From the IMG/VR virus record IMGVR_UViG_3300030380_006811, positions 1-64,000 of that record: a DNA stretch of 64,000 nucleotides; one strand, written 5' to 3'. Positions 43,603-50,729 of this stretch are shown here, piece after piece. The notes beneath the pieces are model-generated. The model saw only the letters and a list, made by a program, of their open reading frames with translations. It had not been told where the DNA came from and did no database searches. How positions within the stretch are numbered: the first letter of the stretch is position 1; every line of letters begins with the position of its first letter. Position numbers and translations under genes: made by a program. Source of the DNA: a virus.

Positions 43603-44811
43603 ATGCTTAAGAATATTAAACAAGGAATGTTCCCATTCCTAATTGCATTTTCTGCCCTGTCAGTTTCAGCTTCGGCTGCTTTCTATTCAGTTAGTGGCCT
43701 TAGCAAACTTTTTGCGGGAGCAAGTTTAGAAGTTATTATAATGGCGGGTTCATTAGAGTTTGCTAAATTAGTTACAGCTTCACTTTTATACCAGTATTGG
43801 GATACAATTAATAAAACATTAAGAACTTATTTATCAATAGCTACAATTATATTAGTATTAATTACTAGTATGGGTATTTATGGTTTTTTAAGTGCTGCCT
43901 ATCAAGAAACTTACAATAAATTATCTATTGTTAAAAATGAAAAGGCATTTATCCAACAAAAAATAAACTTTTATCAAAATGATGTTACAAGATATGATGA
44001 AGAACTTAAAAGAATTTCTAATAATATTAGTACTCTTTCCAATGCTAGGTCTCAACAAATCCAGGTACGAGACACCTCGGTGGTTGGAGGCGTTAGAACC
44101 ACAATATCAACTTCCGAACTTAGATTGGCAGCAAGCCGTATCAAAACTGAAGAAGAAAATCGTAAAGGTGTTCAGTTTAAAAGAGAAATAGCAGCTGATA
44201 GCTTACAAAAATTTCAATTACAAGTATTAGAATTAGATAACAACACAGAAGTTGCAGGAGAATTAGGACCTCTTCAATACCTATCTGGGCTTACAGGTAC
44301 CCCTATGGATAAGATTATTAATATACTTTTATTAATTATTATTTTTGTATTTGATCCTTTAGCTATTTCTTTAGTTGTAGCAGCAAACTTTGCTTTTGAT
44401 AAAGCATATCCTAAAAGAAAAACCAGAAAAAACCTATATGGGGAAAATATTCCATTAAAAGAAATAAAAGTAAAAGATTCCGAAGAATTAAAAACACAAA
44501 AGGAATTTATGGAAAATTTAGATAATCTTGAAAAGAAAAAGGGGATGTTTCCTAAAAACTATAATGAAGAAGATGAAAAAAGAATGGACATTATAGGGCA
44601 AAACGGAAATGATGGTGAACATTATGATAAATTAGATGTAAATAAAGATGGAATTATTAGTAATGTAGACCAAGAAATAGCCAGAAGAAGAATTACTGAA
44701 ATAGAAAGAATTCAAAAAGAAAAACCATTAACTCAAGAATGGATGAAAAATTTAAAAAAAGAAAAATCCCAACTTGAAAATAAATTAGATGAGTTAACTA
44801 AAAGATACTAA
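43603..44811 (+). CDS. Polytopic membrane protein with coiled coil and EF-hand-like loop
   Basis: A 402-residue protein. Three to four N-terminal helices (about 10-35, 45-65, 78-100) precede a periplasm- or cytoplasm-facing coiled coil (about 105-225). Another hydrophobic hairpin lies near 245-275. A charged C-terminal part contains DVNKDGIISNVDQE, a 12-residue EF-hand-type calcium loop (Asp1, Asn3, Asp5, Gly6, Ile8, Asp12). No family assigned. It could be a host-membrane remodelling or superinfection-immunity protein. Confidence 0.6.
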   Translation: MLKNIKQGMFPFLIAFSALSVSASAAFYSVSGLSKLFAGASLEVIIMAGSLEFAKLVTASLLYQYWDTINKTLRTYLSIATIILVLITSMGIYGFLSAAYQETYNKLSIVKNEKAFIQQKINFYQNDVTRYDEELKRISNNISTLSNARSQQIQVRDTSVVGGVRTTISTSELRLAASRIKTEEENRKGVQFKREIAADSLQKFQLQVLELDNNTEVAGELGPLQYLSGLTGTPMDKIINILLLIIIFVFDPLAISLVVAANFAFDKAYPKRKTRKNLYGENIPLKEIKVKDSEELKTQKEFMENLDNLEKKKGMFPKNYNEEDEKRMDIIGQNGNDGEHYDKLDVNKDGIISNVDQEIARRRITEIERIQKEKPLTQEWMKNLKKEKSQLENKLDELTKRY

Positions 44812-45002
44812 TGAAAAATTTTTTAAAATTTGCATTAATTTGGTATAGTCAACAAATGGCAATCCCTTTTTGGGTTGTAGGGCATATTCATTTATCAATC
44901 CACACTTATCATAATGTAATAGAAATTTTATCTTCTTTAAGTTTAAATTTAGTTGTAGCAGCTGGGTTTTTTATAGATTATCAAGAAAATGGAAAAAAAT
45001 AA
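44811..45002 (+). CDS. Small membrane protein
   Basis: A 63-residue protein with two hydrophobic stretches; its ATG overlaps the stop of the preceding gene by one base and its end overlaps the next gene by 14 nt. It is histidine-rich in the loop (GHIHLSIHTYHN). No family recognised. Coupling suggests it belongs with the polytopic membrane protein. Confidence 0.55.
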   Translation: MKNFLKFALIWYSQQMAIPFWVVGHIHLSIHTYHNVIEILSSLSLNLVVAAGFFIDYQENGKK

Positions 45003-45363
45003 AATAATACAAATAGCAAATAAAGTGTATCCTAATATTAGAGCATATTATGGTTTGGGTAAAAAAGAATACCCACCAATTGAAGTGCATAAAAATATTT
45101 TAGCTAGATTAAGTGGCGAACCAGATGCTCAAGGTGAACCCGCCGATGCTGAATATGATCGTGAAACAAATAAATTATTTATATATTCAGATTATAATAA
45201 TAGTGTTGAAGACGTAATACGAAGTATTATTCATGAGTATGTTCATTATTTACAATCTGGTTCTTGGATGAAAAGATACTACAGTATGGGCTACAAATAT
45301 GGTAATCACCCATATGAAATCTCAGCTAAAAAGGCTGAAGAAAATTGGAAAATGTTCGCGTAA
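44989..45363 (+). CDS. HExxH metallopeptidase-like protein
   Basis: A 124-residue protein with a zinc-binding helix IIHEYVHYLQSG (HExxH, about residues 83-94) and a downstream Glu in HPYEISAKKAEENW (about 110-118) as probable third ligand, a gluzincin-type layout. It is very small for a full peptidase. Role unknown; host protein cleavage or peptidoglycan processing are possible. No signal peptide. Confidence 0.68.
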   Translation: MEKNKIIQIANKVYPNIRAYYGLGKKEYPPIEVHKNILARLSGEPDAQGEPADAEYDRETNKLFIYSDYNNSVEDVIRSIIHEYVHYLQSGSWMKRYYSMGYKYGNHPYEISAKKAEENWKMFA

Positions 45364-45366
45364 AAA

Positions 45367-45398
45367 TTTGGCTATCAGGGATAGGGTTCGTATATTTA
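45367..45398 (+). promoter_or_regulatory. Bacteroidetes-like promoter, TTTG-N20-TATATTTA
   Basis: TTTG at 45367-45370, spacer of exactly 20 nt, TATATTTA at 45391-45398 within TTCGTATATT, 18 nt before a small ORF at 45417 and just upstream of the modification module. Confidence 0.65.
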
Positions 45399-45416
45399 CG
45401 TGTTAAAATTTAGGTT

Positions 45417-45524
45417 ATGTTTAAAAAGTACAAAAAAGAGATCGATACAGTAGCAAGTTTTTTGTTTATTGCAGCAATATTTTATACATTATACTTCGCC
45501 CTTTGGGTGTTTTGTCCTTGTTAA
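45417..45524 (+). CDS. Small membrane peptide (35 aa)
   Basis: ATG at 45417 to TAA at 45524: a charged N-terminus (KKYKKEID) followed by one hydrophobic helix and a CPC end. It has a promoter candidate immediately upstream and the next ATG one base after its stop, which supports it as a real gene. Function unknown. Confidence 0.5.
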   Translation: MFKKYKKEIDTVASFLFIAAIFYTLYFALWVFCPC

Positions 45525-45525
45525 T

Positions 45526-46026
45526 ATGTTTAAAGTACATCTTAGTAAAAAAGCTATACAAAAAAGACTAGACGAGAACTACCAAAAACTAAATTATAAT
45601 CAGTTTAGGTGGTGGCGTTGGTATGAATCACGAAATAAATCATTACCATATAAGTCTAGTTTTAGGGATAAAATACTAAATGGTGATTATGATACTTCAC
45701 CCTATATGCTTCAGTCACAGTTGTGTGAGCATATGTTGAATGAATTATTAGAAGAATGTGATTCTGATTATCAAAAATATTTAGAAAAAGGTAAGTTATT
45801 AATAGCTCGAAGAAAAAGATTATTAGAGGATTATGAAAAGGATGAATTTAATAAACTAGAGGAAATTTATTCCCAATTTCAAAAAAATTTTGATATTACT
45901 AGAGAACAAGTAGAGGAAGAAGCTATAGAATGCCGTGATGGTCTAATAGATCTTTATTATATTATAGAAGAAAAATATAGAAAAAAACATTATGTCTCCA
46001 AAAGGGGGCGTCCAAGAAAAATATGA
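45526..46026 (+). CDS. Unknown helical protein
   Basis: A 166-residue, highly charged helical protein (LSKKAIQKRLDENYQKL; RWWRWYE near residues 28-34; long Glu/Lys-rich helix about 90-140; basic KRGRPRKI end). The ATG at 45526 is preferred over the longer TTG-initiated reading because it follows the 35-residue ORF. It overlaps the DpdA-like gene by 4 nt. The basic AT-hook-like ending (RGRPRK) could contact DNA. Family not recognised. Confidence 0.55.
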   Translation: MFKVHLSKKAIQKRLDENYQKLNYNQFRWWRWYESRNKSLPYKSSFRDKILNGDYDTSPYMLQSQLCEHMLNELLEECDSDYQKYLEKGKLLIARRKRLLEDYEKDEFNKLEEIYSQFQKNFDITREQVEEEAIECRDGLIDLYYIIEEKYRKKHYVSKRGRPRKI

Positions 46027-46829
46027 AAGTAAGTCACGAAGTACCTAGTTGTTTATTAACCGCATCCCCTGAATTTAATGATTACGATTATTGTCTTCCC
46101 CATTTATTAGATCAAGATGAGGATTATTTACAATATTTTAGGAATGCTAAAGAAGCTGGTCGTTATATTATTATGGATAATTCGCTTCACGAATTAGGTA
46201 AAGCATACAACCATAAAAGATTATTACATTGGATTACAGAATTAGAACCAAATGAATTTATAGTACCAGATGTTTGGATGAAATGTTCCCAAACTGCGGC
46301 TCAAGCAAAATATTGGTTGCAGTACAAATACCCTAAAAACACTAAAATAACAGCCGTAATTCAGGGTGAAAATAAAAATCAAGCTTATTTATGTGCTAAT
46401 TTATTAGCTAATTTGGGTTATAGTAAATTATGTGTATCTTATGGTGCTACTTGGTATAATGATTTCTTCCCACACACTAACCCAGATATGGGAAAAGCAT
46501 TAGGTAGAGTACGATTTGTACAGGGATTACTAAATTTAAAACAATTAAAAGATATTAAGTTTCATTTACTAGGTTGTTCAATACCACAAGAATTTGGTTG
46601 GTATGATAATGATCCTAGAATTGAATCAATTGATACTTCAAATCCAATTATGGCTGCTTTAGAAGGTACTTTGTATTCTGAACATGGTTTAAATAGTAAA
46701 CCGAAAGCAAACATGAATGATCATTTTAATATGGATTGGGAAGATATCGAATATGAAAGTATTTTACACAACACAACATTATTTAGAGAAATTAATAATA
46801 TTAAAAAGAGAGATATATGGCCAAATTAA
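46023..46829 (+). CDS. dpdA: DpdA-like DNA 7-deazaguanine transglycosylase
   Basis: A 268-residue TIM-barrel protein of the tRNA-guanine transglycosylase-like group used by phages to exchange guanine in DNA. Visible pattern: YIIMDNSLHELG (about 48-59), FIVPDVWMK (about 79-87), KITAVIQGEN (about 105-114), GYSKLCVSYGA (about 128-138), FHLLGCSIPQEFGWY (about 180-194), IESIDTSNPI (about 199-208). The two Asp-containing motifs are where catalytic aspartates lie in the family. Together with QueC/QueD/QueE/FolE downstream it would insert preQ0 or a derivative into phage DNA and protect it from restriction enzymes. It overlaps both neighbours. Confidence 0.78.
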   Translation: MKVSHEVPSCLLTASPEFNDYDYCLPHLLDQDEDYLQYFRNAKEAGRYIIMDNSLHELGKAYNHKRLLHWITELEPNEFIVPDVWMKCSQTAAQAKYWLQYKYPKNTKITAVIQGENKNQAYLCANLLANLGYSKLCVSYGATWYNDFFPHTNPDMGKALGRVRFVQGLLNLKQLKDIKFHLLGCSIPQEFGWYDNDPRIESIDTSNPIMAALEGTLYSEHGLNSKPKANMNDHFNMDWEDIEYESILHNTTLFREINNIKKRDIWPN

Positions 46830-47017
46830 CAAGAAATGTAAATTATTGTAATTATAGATGGGAAGAATATGTGCTAACAGAAGAAGAATTAGCACAGTGG
46901 AAAACAGGTGATGAAGATCTTCAACAAGAAATCATAGATAATGCAGATTGGGACCTAGTAAGAGATAAACCAATTGATGATTATAGTGACGTAGAATTTG
47001 TAGACGACGAAGAATAA
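46817..47017 (+). CDS. Small acidic protein, unknown
   Basis: A 66-residue protein, strongly acidic in the C-terminal half (DDYSDVEFVDDEE). It overlaps dpdA by 13 nt and the next small ORF by one base. The composition resembles DNA-mimic or regulatory proteins, but nothing specific can be assigned. Confidence 0.5.
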   Translation: MAKLTRNVNYCNYRWEEYVLTEEELAQWKTGDEDLQQEIIDNADWDLVRDKPIDDYSDVEFVDDEE

Positions 47018-47181
47018 TGAAAATACCTTTAGATTTATATTATTGGACAGCAACAGTCAACCATGAAGTATGGTTAATTGATGCAGCTACAGAAAAAGAA
47101 GCTTACGAGAAAATAGAGCTTGAAGAACCTGGAGCTGATATAGAAAATTTAGTTAAAACAAACATAATAAAAGTCATATAA
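47017..47181 (+). CDS. Small protein (54 aa), unknown
   Basis: ATG at 47017 overlapping the upstream stop (TAATG), stop TAA at 47179-47181, followed one base later by the next start. Acidic with WTATVNHEVWLIDAATEKEAYEKIE, a short beta-alpha pattern. Coupling on both sides makes it a credible gene. Confidence 0.55.
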   Translation: MKIPLDLYYWTATVNHEVWLIDAATEKEAYEKIELEEPGADIENLVKTNIIKVI

Positions 47182-47182
47182 T

Positions 47183-47380
47183 ATGGTAGAAGCAGTAAAA
47201 CATGCATTAGGATTTTGTGGTGAACATTGGCACCCAAATCTTTGGACTCTTTTAATAGGAGGGTTTGGAATTGGTACTATTTATTCGTATATTAAATTAT
47301 ATTTTAAGTGTAAACTTAAACAAATAAAAACAGCGTTTGCCTATACGCTTAATAATACCTGGCAAAAATTTAAATTATAA
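47183..47380 (+). CDS. Small membrane protein
   Basis: A 65-residue protein with one clear hydrophobic helix (LWTLLIGGFGIGTIYSYIKLYF, about 20-41) and a basic C-terminus. Unknown family. A promoter-like TTTG-N20-TATATT lies inside this gene (47264-47295) and would serve queC. Confidence 0.5.
   Translation: MVEAVKHALGFCGEHWHPNLWTLLIGGFGIGTIYSYIKLYFKCKLKQIKTAFAYTLNNTWQKFKL
47264..47295 (+). promoter_or_regulatory. Bacteroidetes-like promoter inside a small ORF, upstream of queC
   Basis: TTTG at 47264-47267, 20-nt spacer, TATATTAA at 47288-47295 within TTCGTATATT; 89 nt before the queC ATG. Confidence 0.55.
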
Positions 47381-47384
47381 TAAC

Positions 47385-48179
47385 ATGGCAAAACATTGTG
47401 TAGTTTCGTTAAGTGGTGGAATGGATAGCAGCACCCTATTGTTAAGAGCTATCAACGAATATGATACTGTAACAGGTATCTCATTTGACTATGGTCAAAA
47501 ACACAGAGTAGAATTAGAAAGAGCTCAATCGTTAATTAATTATCTAGCAGATAATGGTCATAAAGTAAATTATAGACAAATTAAACTAGATGGATTAGTA
47601 GATTTATTAGATTCAGCATTAACTGAAGGAGGTAAAGATGTACCTGAAGGTCATTATGAGCAAGATAATATGAAGGAAACAGTTGTACCTAATAGAAATA
47701 AAATGTTTGCTTCTATAGTTCAAGCAGTAGCATTATCTGTAGCTAATAAAACAGGAGAGACTTGTGATATTGCCTTAGGTATTCATGCAGGTGATCATGC
47801 TGTTTATCCTGATTGTAGACAAGAATTTAGAGATGCAGATGATGCTGCTTTTAGAATTGGAAATTGGGATGCTGATAGAGTAGGTTATTTTACTCCATAT
47901 TTAGATACAGATAAATTTGGTATATTACAAAATGGAGAAATTTTATGTGCAAAACTAAAAATTGATTTTGATGATGTCTATTCTAGAACTAATACTAGTT
48001 ATAAGCCTTTTCCTAGTGGGAACAGTGATTATAAATCTGCTTCATCTGTTGAGAGGATTGAGGCGTTTATTGCTTTGGGTAGGAAAGATCCTGTGCAGTA
48101 TGAAGATGAAACTGGTCCTGTGGATTGGGAAATTGCAAAATCAAGTGTTGAAGAAGTTTTAGCTGAACACTCAGCTTAA
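47385..48179 (+). CDS. queC: QueC-like 7-cyano-7-deazaguanine (preQ0) synthase, zinc cysteines substituted
   Basis: A 264-residue PP-loop ATPase with SLSGGMDSS (about residues 8-16), FDYGQKHRVELERA, VPNRNKMFASI, GIHAGDH(A)VYPDCR and the C-terminal TNTSYKP...SDYKSASSVERIEAF block. In normal QueC this block reads TxSCYxP...CGxCxSCxxR and binds zinc. Here all four cysteines are replaced (Ser, Asp, Ser, Ser by position), so zinc binding is lost. QueC converts CDG to preQ0 through an amide (ADG) intermediate; the changed site may alter folding or product. The ATG at 47385 is chosen over an upstream TTG. Confidence 0.85.
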   Translation: MAKHCVVSLSGGMDSSTLLLRAINEYDTVTGISFDYGQKHRVELERAQSLINYLADNGHKVNYRQIKLDGLVDLLDSALTEGGKDVPEGHYEQDNMKETVVPNRNKMFASIVQAVALSVANKTGETCDIALGIHAGDHAVYPDCRQEFRDADDAAFRIGNWDADRVGYFTPYLDTDKFGILQNGEILCAKLKIDFDDVYSRTNTSYKPFPSGNSDYKSASSVERIEAFIALGRKDPVQYEDETGPVDWEIAKSSVEEVLAEHSA

Positions 48180-48184
48180 AAATA

Positions 48185-48299
48185 TGCCCCGTGGAGCAGT
48201 AGGTAGCTCGCTTTGGCTTAACTCGGCGCAAAATAAATACGATCGTGAAAAGCAAAGAGGTCAAGGAGGTCGCAGGTTCGAGTCCTGTCGGGGTCAGCA
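48185..48299 (+). tRNA. tRNA-like sequence with interrupted anticodon arm
   Basis: Acceptor 5' TGCCCCG (48185-48191) pairs with CGGGGTC (48289-48295), with an unpaired U1.C72-type end. The D arm is perfect (GAGC 48194-48197 / GCTC 48206-48209, loop with GG). The T arm is GCAGG TTCGAGT CCTGT (48272-48288). The anticodon stem can be CTTTG (48211-48215) with CAAGG (48262-48266), but about 46 nt lie between instead of a 7-nt loop. The body (TGGAGCAG...GGTAGCTCG) resembles initiator tRNA, as does the mismatched first pair. No normal anticodon can be read. It is either a decayed tRNA, an unusual intron-like insertion, or a tRNA mimic. Confidence 0.45.
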
Positions 48300-48310
48300 A
48301 AATTAAGTAT

Positions 48311-48508
48311 ATGGAAGATTTTAATAATATTGAAAAAGATAGAAAAAACTTAGAACACATGCCTGATCAGAGGTTACATCAGGTTATTAGTTTTATTAAA
48401 TCAGGAATTAGAATAGTTGGATATGGACTTTTACTATATAACGTGCCAATTGCAGTAGGAGTTCTTATATTAAGTGAAGCAATTGGTATAATTGAAGAAT
48501 TAGTATAA
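48311..48508 (+). CDS. Small membrane protein
   Basis: A 65-residue protein (ATG at 48311; the longer reading would run into the tRNA-like element). N-terminal charged helix followed by two hydrophobic stretches (VISFIKSGIRIVGYGLLLY, VAVGVLILSEAIGI). The stop overlaps the thioredoxin start by one base. Function unknown. Confidence 0.5.
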   Translation: MEDFNNIEKDRKNLEHMPDQRLHQVISFIKSGIRIVGYGLLLYNVPIAVGVLILSEAIGIIEELV

Positions 48509-48756
48509 TGAAGAAAATTTTATATTTTAGTGCTCCTTGGTGTGGTCCTTGTCAAATGCTAGGTCCAACTATGGATTCTGTAGCCAATGAAGTAAATTTT
48601 ACTAAAATTAACGTAGATGAAGACACAAATACCTCAGTTAAATATGGTATTCGTAATGTTCCTACTCTAGTTTTAGTAGATAAAAGTGGTAAAGAAATTA
48701 ATAGATTAATAGGAAATGTTTCCAAACAACAAGTAATAGATTTTTATAATGGGTAA
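48508..48756 (+). CDS. Thioredoxin
   Basis: An 82-residue small thioredoxin with active site APWCGPC (residues 9-15) and cis-Pro motif NVPTLVLVD (about 50-58). It lacks the first beta-alpha unit of the usual 105-residue protein, as in T4-like phage thioredoxins. It probably reduces the phage ribonucleotide reductase. It overlaps queD by 8 nt. Confidence 0.9.
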   Translation: MKKILYFSAPWCGPCQMLGPTMDSVANEVNFTKINVDEDTNTSVKYGIRNVPTLVLVDKSGKEINRLIGNVSKQQVIDFYNG

Positions 48757-49213
48757 ATTTCAATCAAGTAAAGTATTTGACGGATTTAGTACAGTGTTTC
48801 GTCAATGGAAGGCAACAACAACACACTGTAGATTTGTTCATGGTTATGGAATTTCATTTAAAGTTTATTTTGAAGGAGAACTAGATGACAGAAATTGGGT
48901 TTGGGACTTTGGAGGAATGAAAAGAGCTAAAACTAAAATAGATGGTAAGTCTCCTAAAGAATGGATGGATTATATGTTTGATCATACTTTAGTGGTAGCA
49001 GAAGATGATCCTGAAGTAGAAGCATTCAAACAAATGGATACTGCGGGTGTAGCTCAAGTAAGAGTAATACCAGCTACTGGTGCGGAAAAATTTGCTGAAT
49101 ATATTTATACCAAATTAAATAGTTTTGTTAAAGCTGAAACCGATAACAGAGTAAGAGTAACGAGAGTGAAATTTATGGAGCACGGTAAAAACGCAGCAAG
49201 CTATAGTGAATAA
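48749..49213 (+). CDS. queD: 6-carboxy-tetrahydropterin synthase QueD-like
   Basis: A 154-residue T-fold protein. TTTHCRFVHGYGISFKVYFEGELDDRNWVWDFGGMK (about residues 22-59) carries the catalytic Cys and the zinc His residues, with HGY where most QueD have HGH. MFDHTLVV has the catalytic Asp-His, and MEHGKNAASY the terminal Glu. It converts 7,8-dihydroneopterin triphosphate, the FolE product, to CPH4, the QueE substrate. The third zinc ligand substitution may be compensated by the His before the Cys. Confidence 0.82.
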   Translation: MGKFQSSKVFDGFSTVFRQWKATTTHCRFVHGYGISFKVYFEGELDDRNWVWDFGGMKRAKTKIDGKSPKEWMDYMFDHTLVVAEDDPEVEAFKQMDTAGVAQVRVIPATGAEKFAEYIYTKLNSFVKAETDNRVRVTRVKFMEHGKNAASYSE

Positions 49214-49256
49214 AAGTATAATAGTGAATGAAAAACCACTTTAAAAAATTAACAAT

Positions 49257-50042
49257 ATGCATAAGCAACTAAAAAGGGTTACAGACTACAATAAAAGACT
49301 ACCTATTGTAGAAATATACACAGCAGTACAATCAGAAGGAAGCAGAGCAGGATACCCAACAGTAGTAATTAGAACTACAGGGTGTACTCATAGATGTTAT
49401 TTTGGTGAAGGAGGATGGTGTGATAGTTGGTATACAAGTATTCATGCAGAAAAAGGTAAATTTACCTTTAATGATATTATTGCAATGTATAAAAAGAACC
49501 CCCATATATCAGAAATGATGTTAACTGGAGGTTCACCTACTATGCATGGAGCATTAGTAAACGAATTAACACACTTTGCACATGAAAATAATATATTTAT
49601 TACTATCGAAACTGAGGGAAGTCATTTTCTACCCACAGATTACCCTATTAATTTGCTATCTATTAGCCCTAAGTTTTCTAATTCTATACCAGTATTGGGT
49701 GTAAAAACACCACAAGGTGAAGTTACAACTGAAAAAATGATTAAAACACATAATAGGCTAAGGTGTAATTGGGATGCCATTAAAAAATCCATAGCTTACC
49801 ATTCAGATTTTCATTTAAAACCTGTTTGGGATGGAAAAGATCAAGGGGCATTAGCTGAAATTATGGATGCAATAGCTCAATTAGAAATTAAACCTGAAAA
49901 AGTTTGGTTTATGCCTGCAGGTGATTCAAGAGAAGCATTATTTAAATCTTATCCTGTATTATTTGATTGGGTTAGAGATAATGGATATAGAATGACTTGG
50001 AGGCCTCACATTATTGCTTTTGAAGATCAAAGAGAGGTATAA
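49257..50042 (+). CDS. queE: 7-carboxy-7-deazaguanine synthase QueE-like (radical SAM)
   Basis: A 261-residue radical SAM enzyme: VEIYTAVQSEGSRAGYPTVVIRTTGC at the start, cluster motif CTHRCYFGEGGWCDSWY (Cys-x3-Cys-x7-Cys, about residues 43-56), EMMLTGGSPTMHG, FITIETEGSH and LLSISPKFSNS. The third cysteine is set further apart than in CxxxCxxC enzymes, a known feature of some QueE proteins. It makes CDG from CPH4. A flavodoxin gene lies close downstream and could supply electrons. Confidence 0.87.
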   Translation: MHKQLKRVTDYNKRLPIVEIYTAVQSEGSRAGYPTVVIRTTGCTHRCYFGEGGWCDSWYTSIHAEKGKFTFNDIIAMYKKNPHISEMMLTGGSPTMHGALVNELTHFAHENNIFITIETEGSHFLPTDYPINLLSISPKFSNSIPVLGVKTPQGEVTTEKMIKTHNRLRCNWDAIKKSIAYHSDFHLKPVWDGKDQGALAEIMDAIAQLEIKPEKVWFMPAGDSREALFKSYPVLFDWVRDNGYRMTWRPHIIAFEDQREV

Positions 50043-50045
50043 GAG

Positions 50046-50216
50046 ATGTCTAAATGGGATGAAATAAATGAAAAATTAGAATTTATTTATCTTAATACTG
50101 ATAGATGCTGTCAAGATTTATGCGAAGGTCAAGAATGTAAATATAGGGTAGAAGAGATAATGGAGTTATTAGTAGATATAAAACAAAAATATGATAAAGT
50201 TAATTTATGGAAGTGA
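50046..50216 (+). CDS. Small cysteine-containing protein (56 aa)
   Basis: ATG at 50046 (3 nt after the queE stop), stop at 50214-50216, overlapping the flavodoxin start by 26 nt. Four cysteines in a short segment (CCQDLCEGQEC, residues 21-31) could bind a metal. Otherwise helical and acidic. Function unknown; position suggests a partner of QueE or flavodoxin. Confidence 0.5.
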   Translation: MSKWDEINEKLEFIYLNTDRCCQDLCEGQECKYRVEEIMELLVDIKQKYDKVNLWK

Positions 50217-50718
50217 TACAGGTAATACTGAACACGTTATAGATAATATACTATTAACAGAGTTAGAAAATAAGGGTTTTGAAATTAATGTAACTTGCGT
50301 TAATGAAGTAACTGAAGAAGATTGGAATCATAATAAATTTATATTAGGTATTCCTACTTGGTATGATGGTGAATTACAAAGTGATTGGGAAGATTATTTT
50401 GATACCTTTAAAGAAATAGACTTTACAGATAAAACAGTAGCTATATTTGGTTTAGGAGACCAAATTGGCTATGAAGAATGGTTTTGTGATGGTATTGGAA
50501 TATTAGCTGAGGTAGTTCTAAAAAACGGAGGTAAAGTTATTGGTTATACTGAAAACGATGATTCGTATGAATTAGATGAAACCCCTAAGTCTTTAGTTAA
50601 TGAAGATACTTTCTATGGGTTATGTTTAGATGAAGATAATCAAGATGAACTAACTGAAGAGAGAATAGAAAATTGGGTTGATAAATTAAAAAAAGAATAT
50701 TATATTAACAATAAATAA
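50191..50718 (+). CDS. Flavodoxin
   Basis: A 175-residue flavodoxin: FMN phosphate loop IYGSDTGNTEHV (about 5-16), LGIPTWYDGELQSDWEDYFD (about 50-70) and IFGLGDQIGYEEWFCDG (about 85-103), full family length. It is a low-potential electron carrier. QueE and NrdA-type systems elsewhere use such carriers, and its place two genes after queE suggests it feeds the radical SAM step. Confidence 0.9.
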   Translation: MIKLIYGSDTGNTEHVIDNILLTELENKGFEINVTCVNEVTEEDWNHNKFILGIPTWYDGELQSDWEDYFDTFKEIDFTDKTVAIFGLGDQIGYEEWFCDGIGILAEVVLKNGGKVIGYTENDDSYELDETPKSLVNEDTFYGLCLDEDNQDELTEERIENWVDKLKKEYYINNK

Positions 50719-50729
50719 AAGTTATATAC

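Noticed and set aside
47962-48162. 66-codon ORF inside queC
   Set aside because: Internal to the queC frame; Leu-rich shadow without start context.
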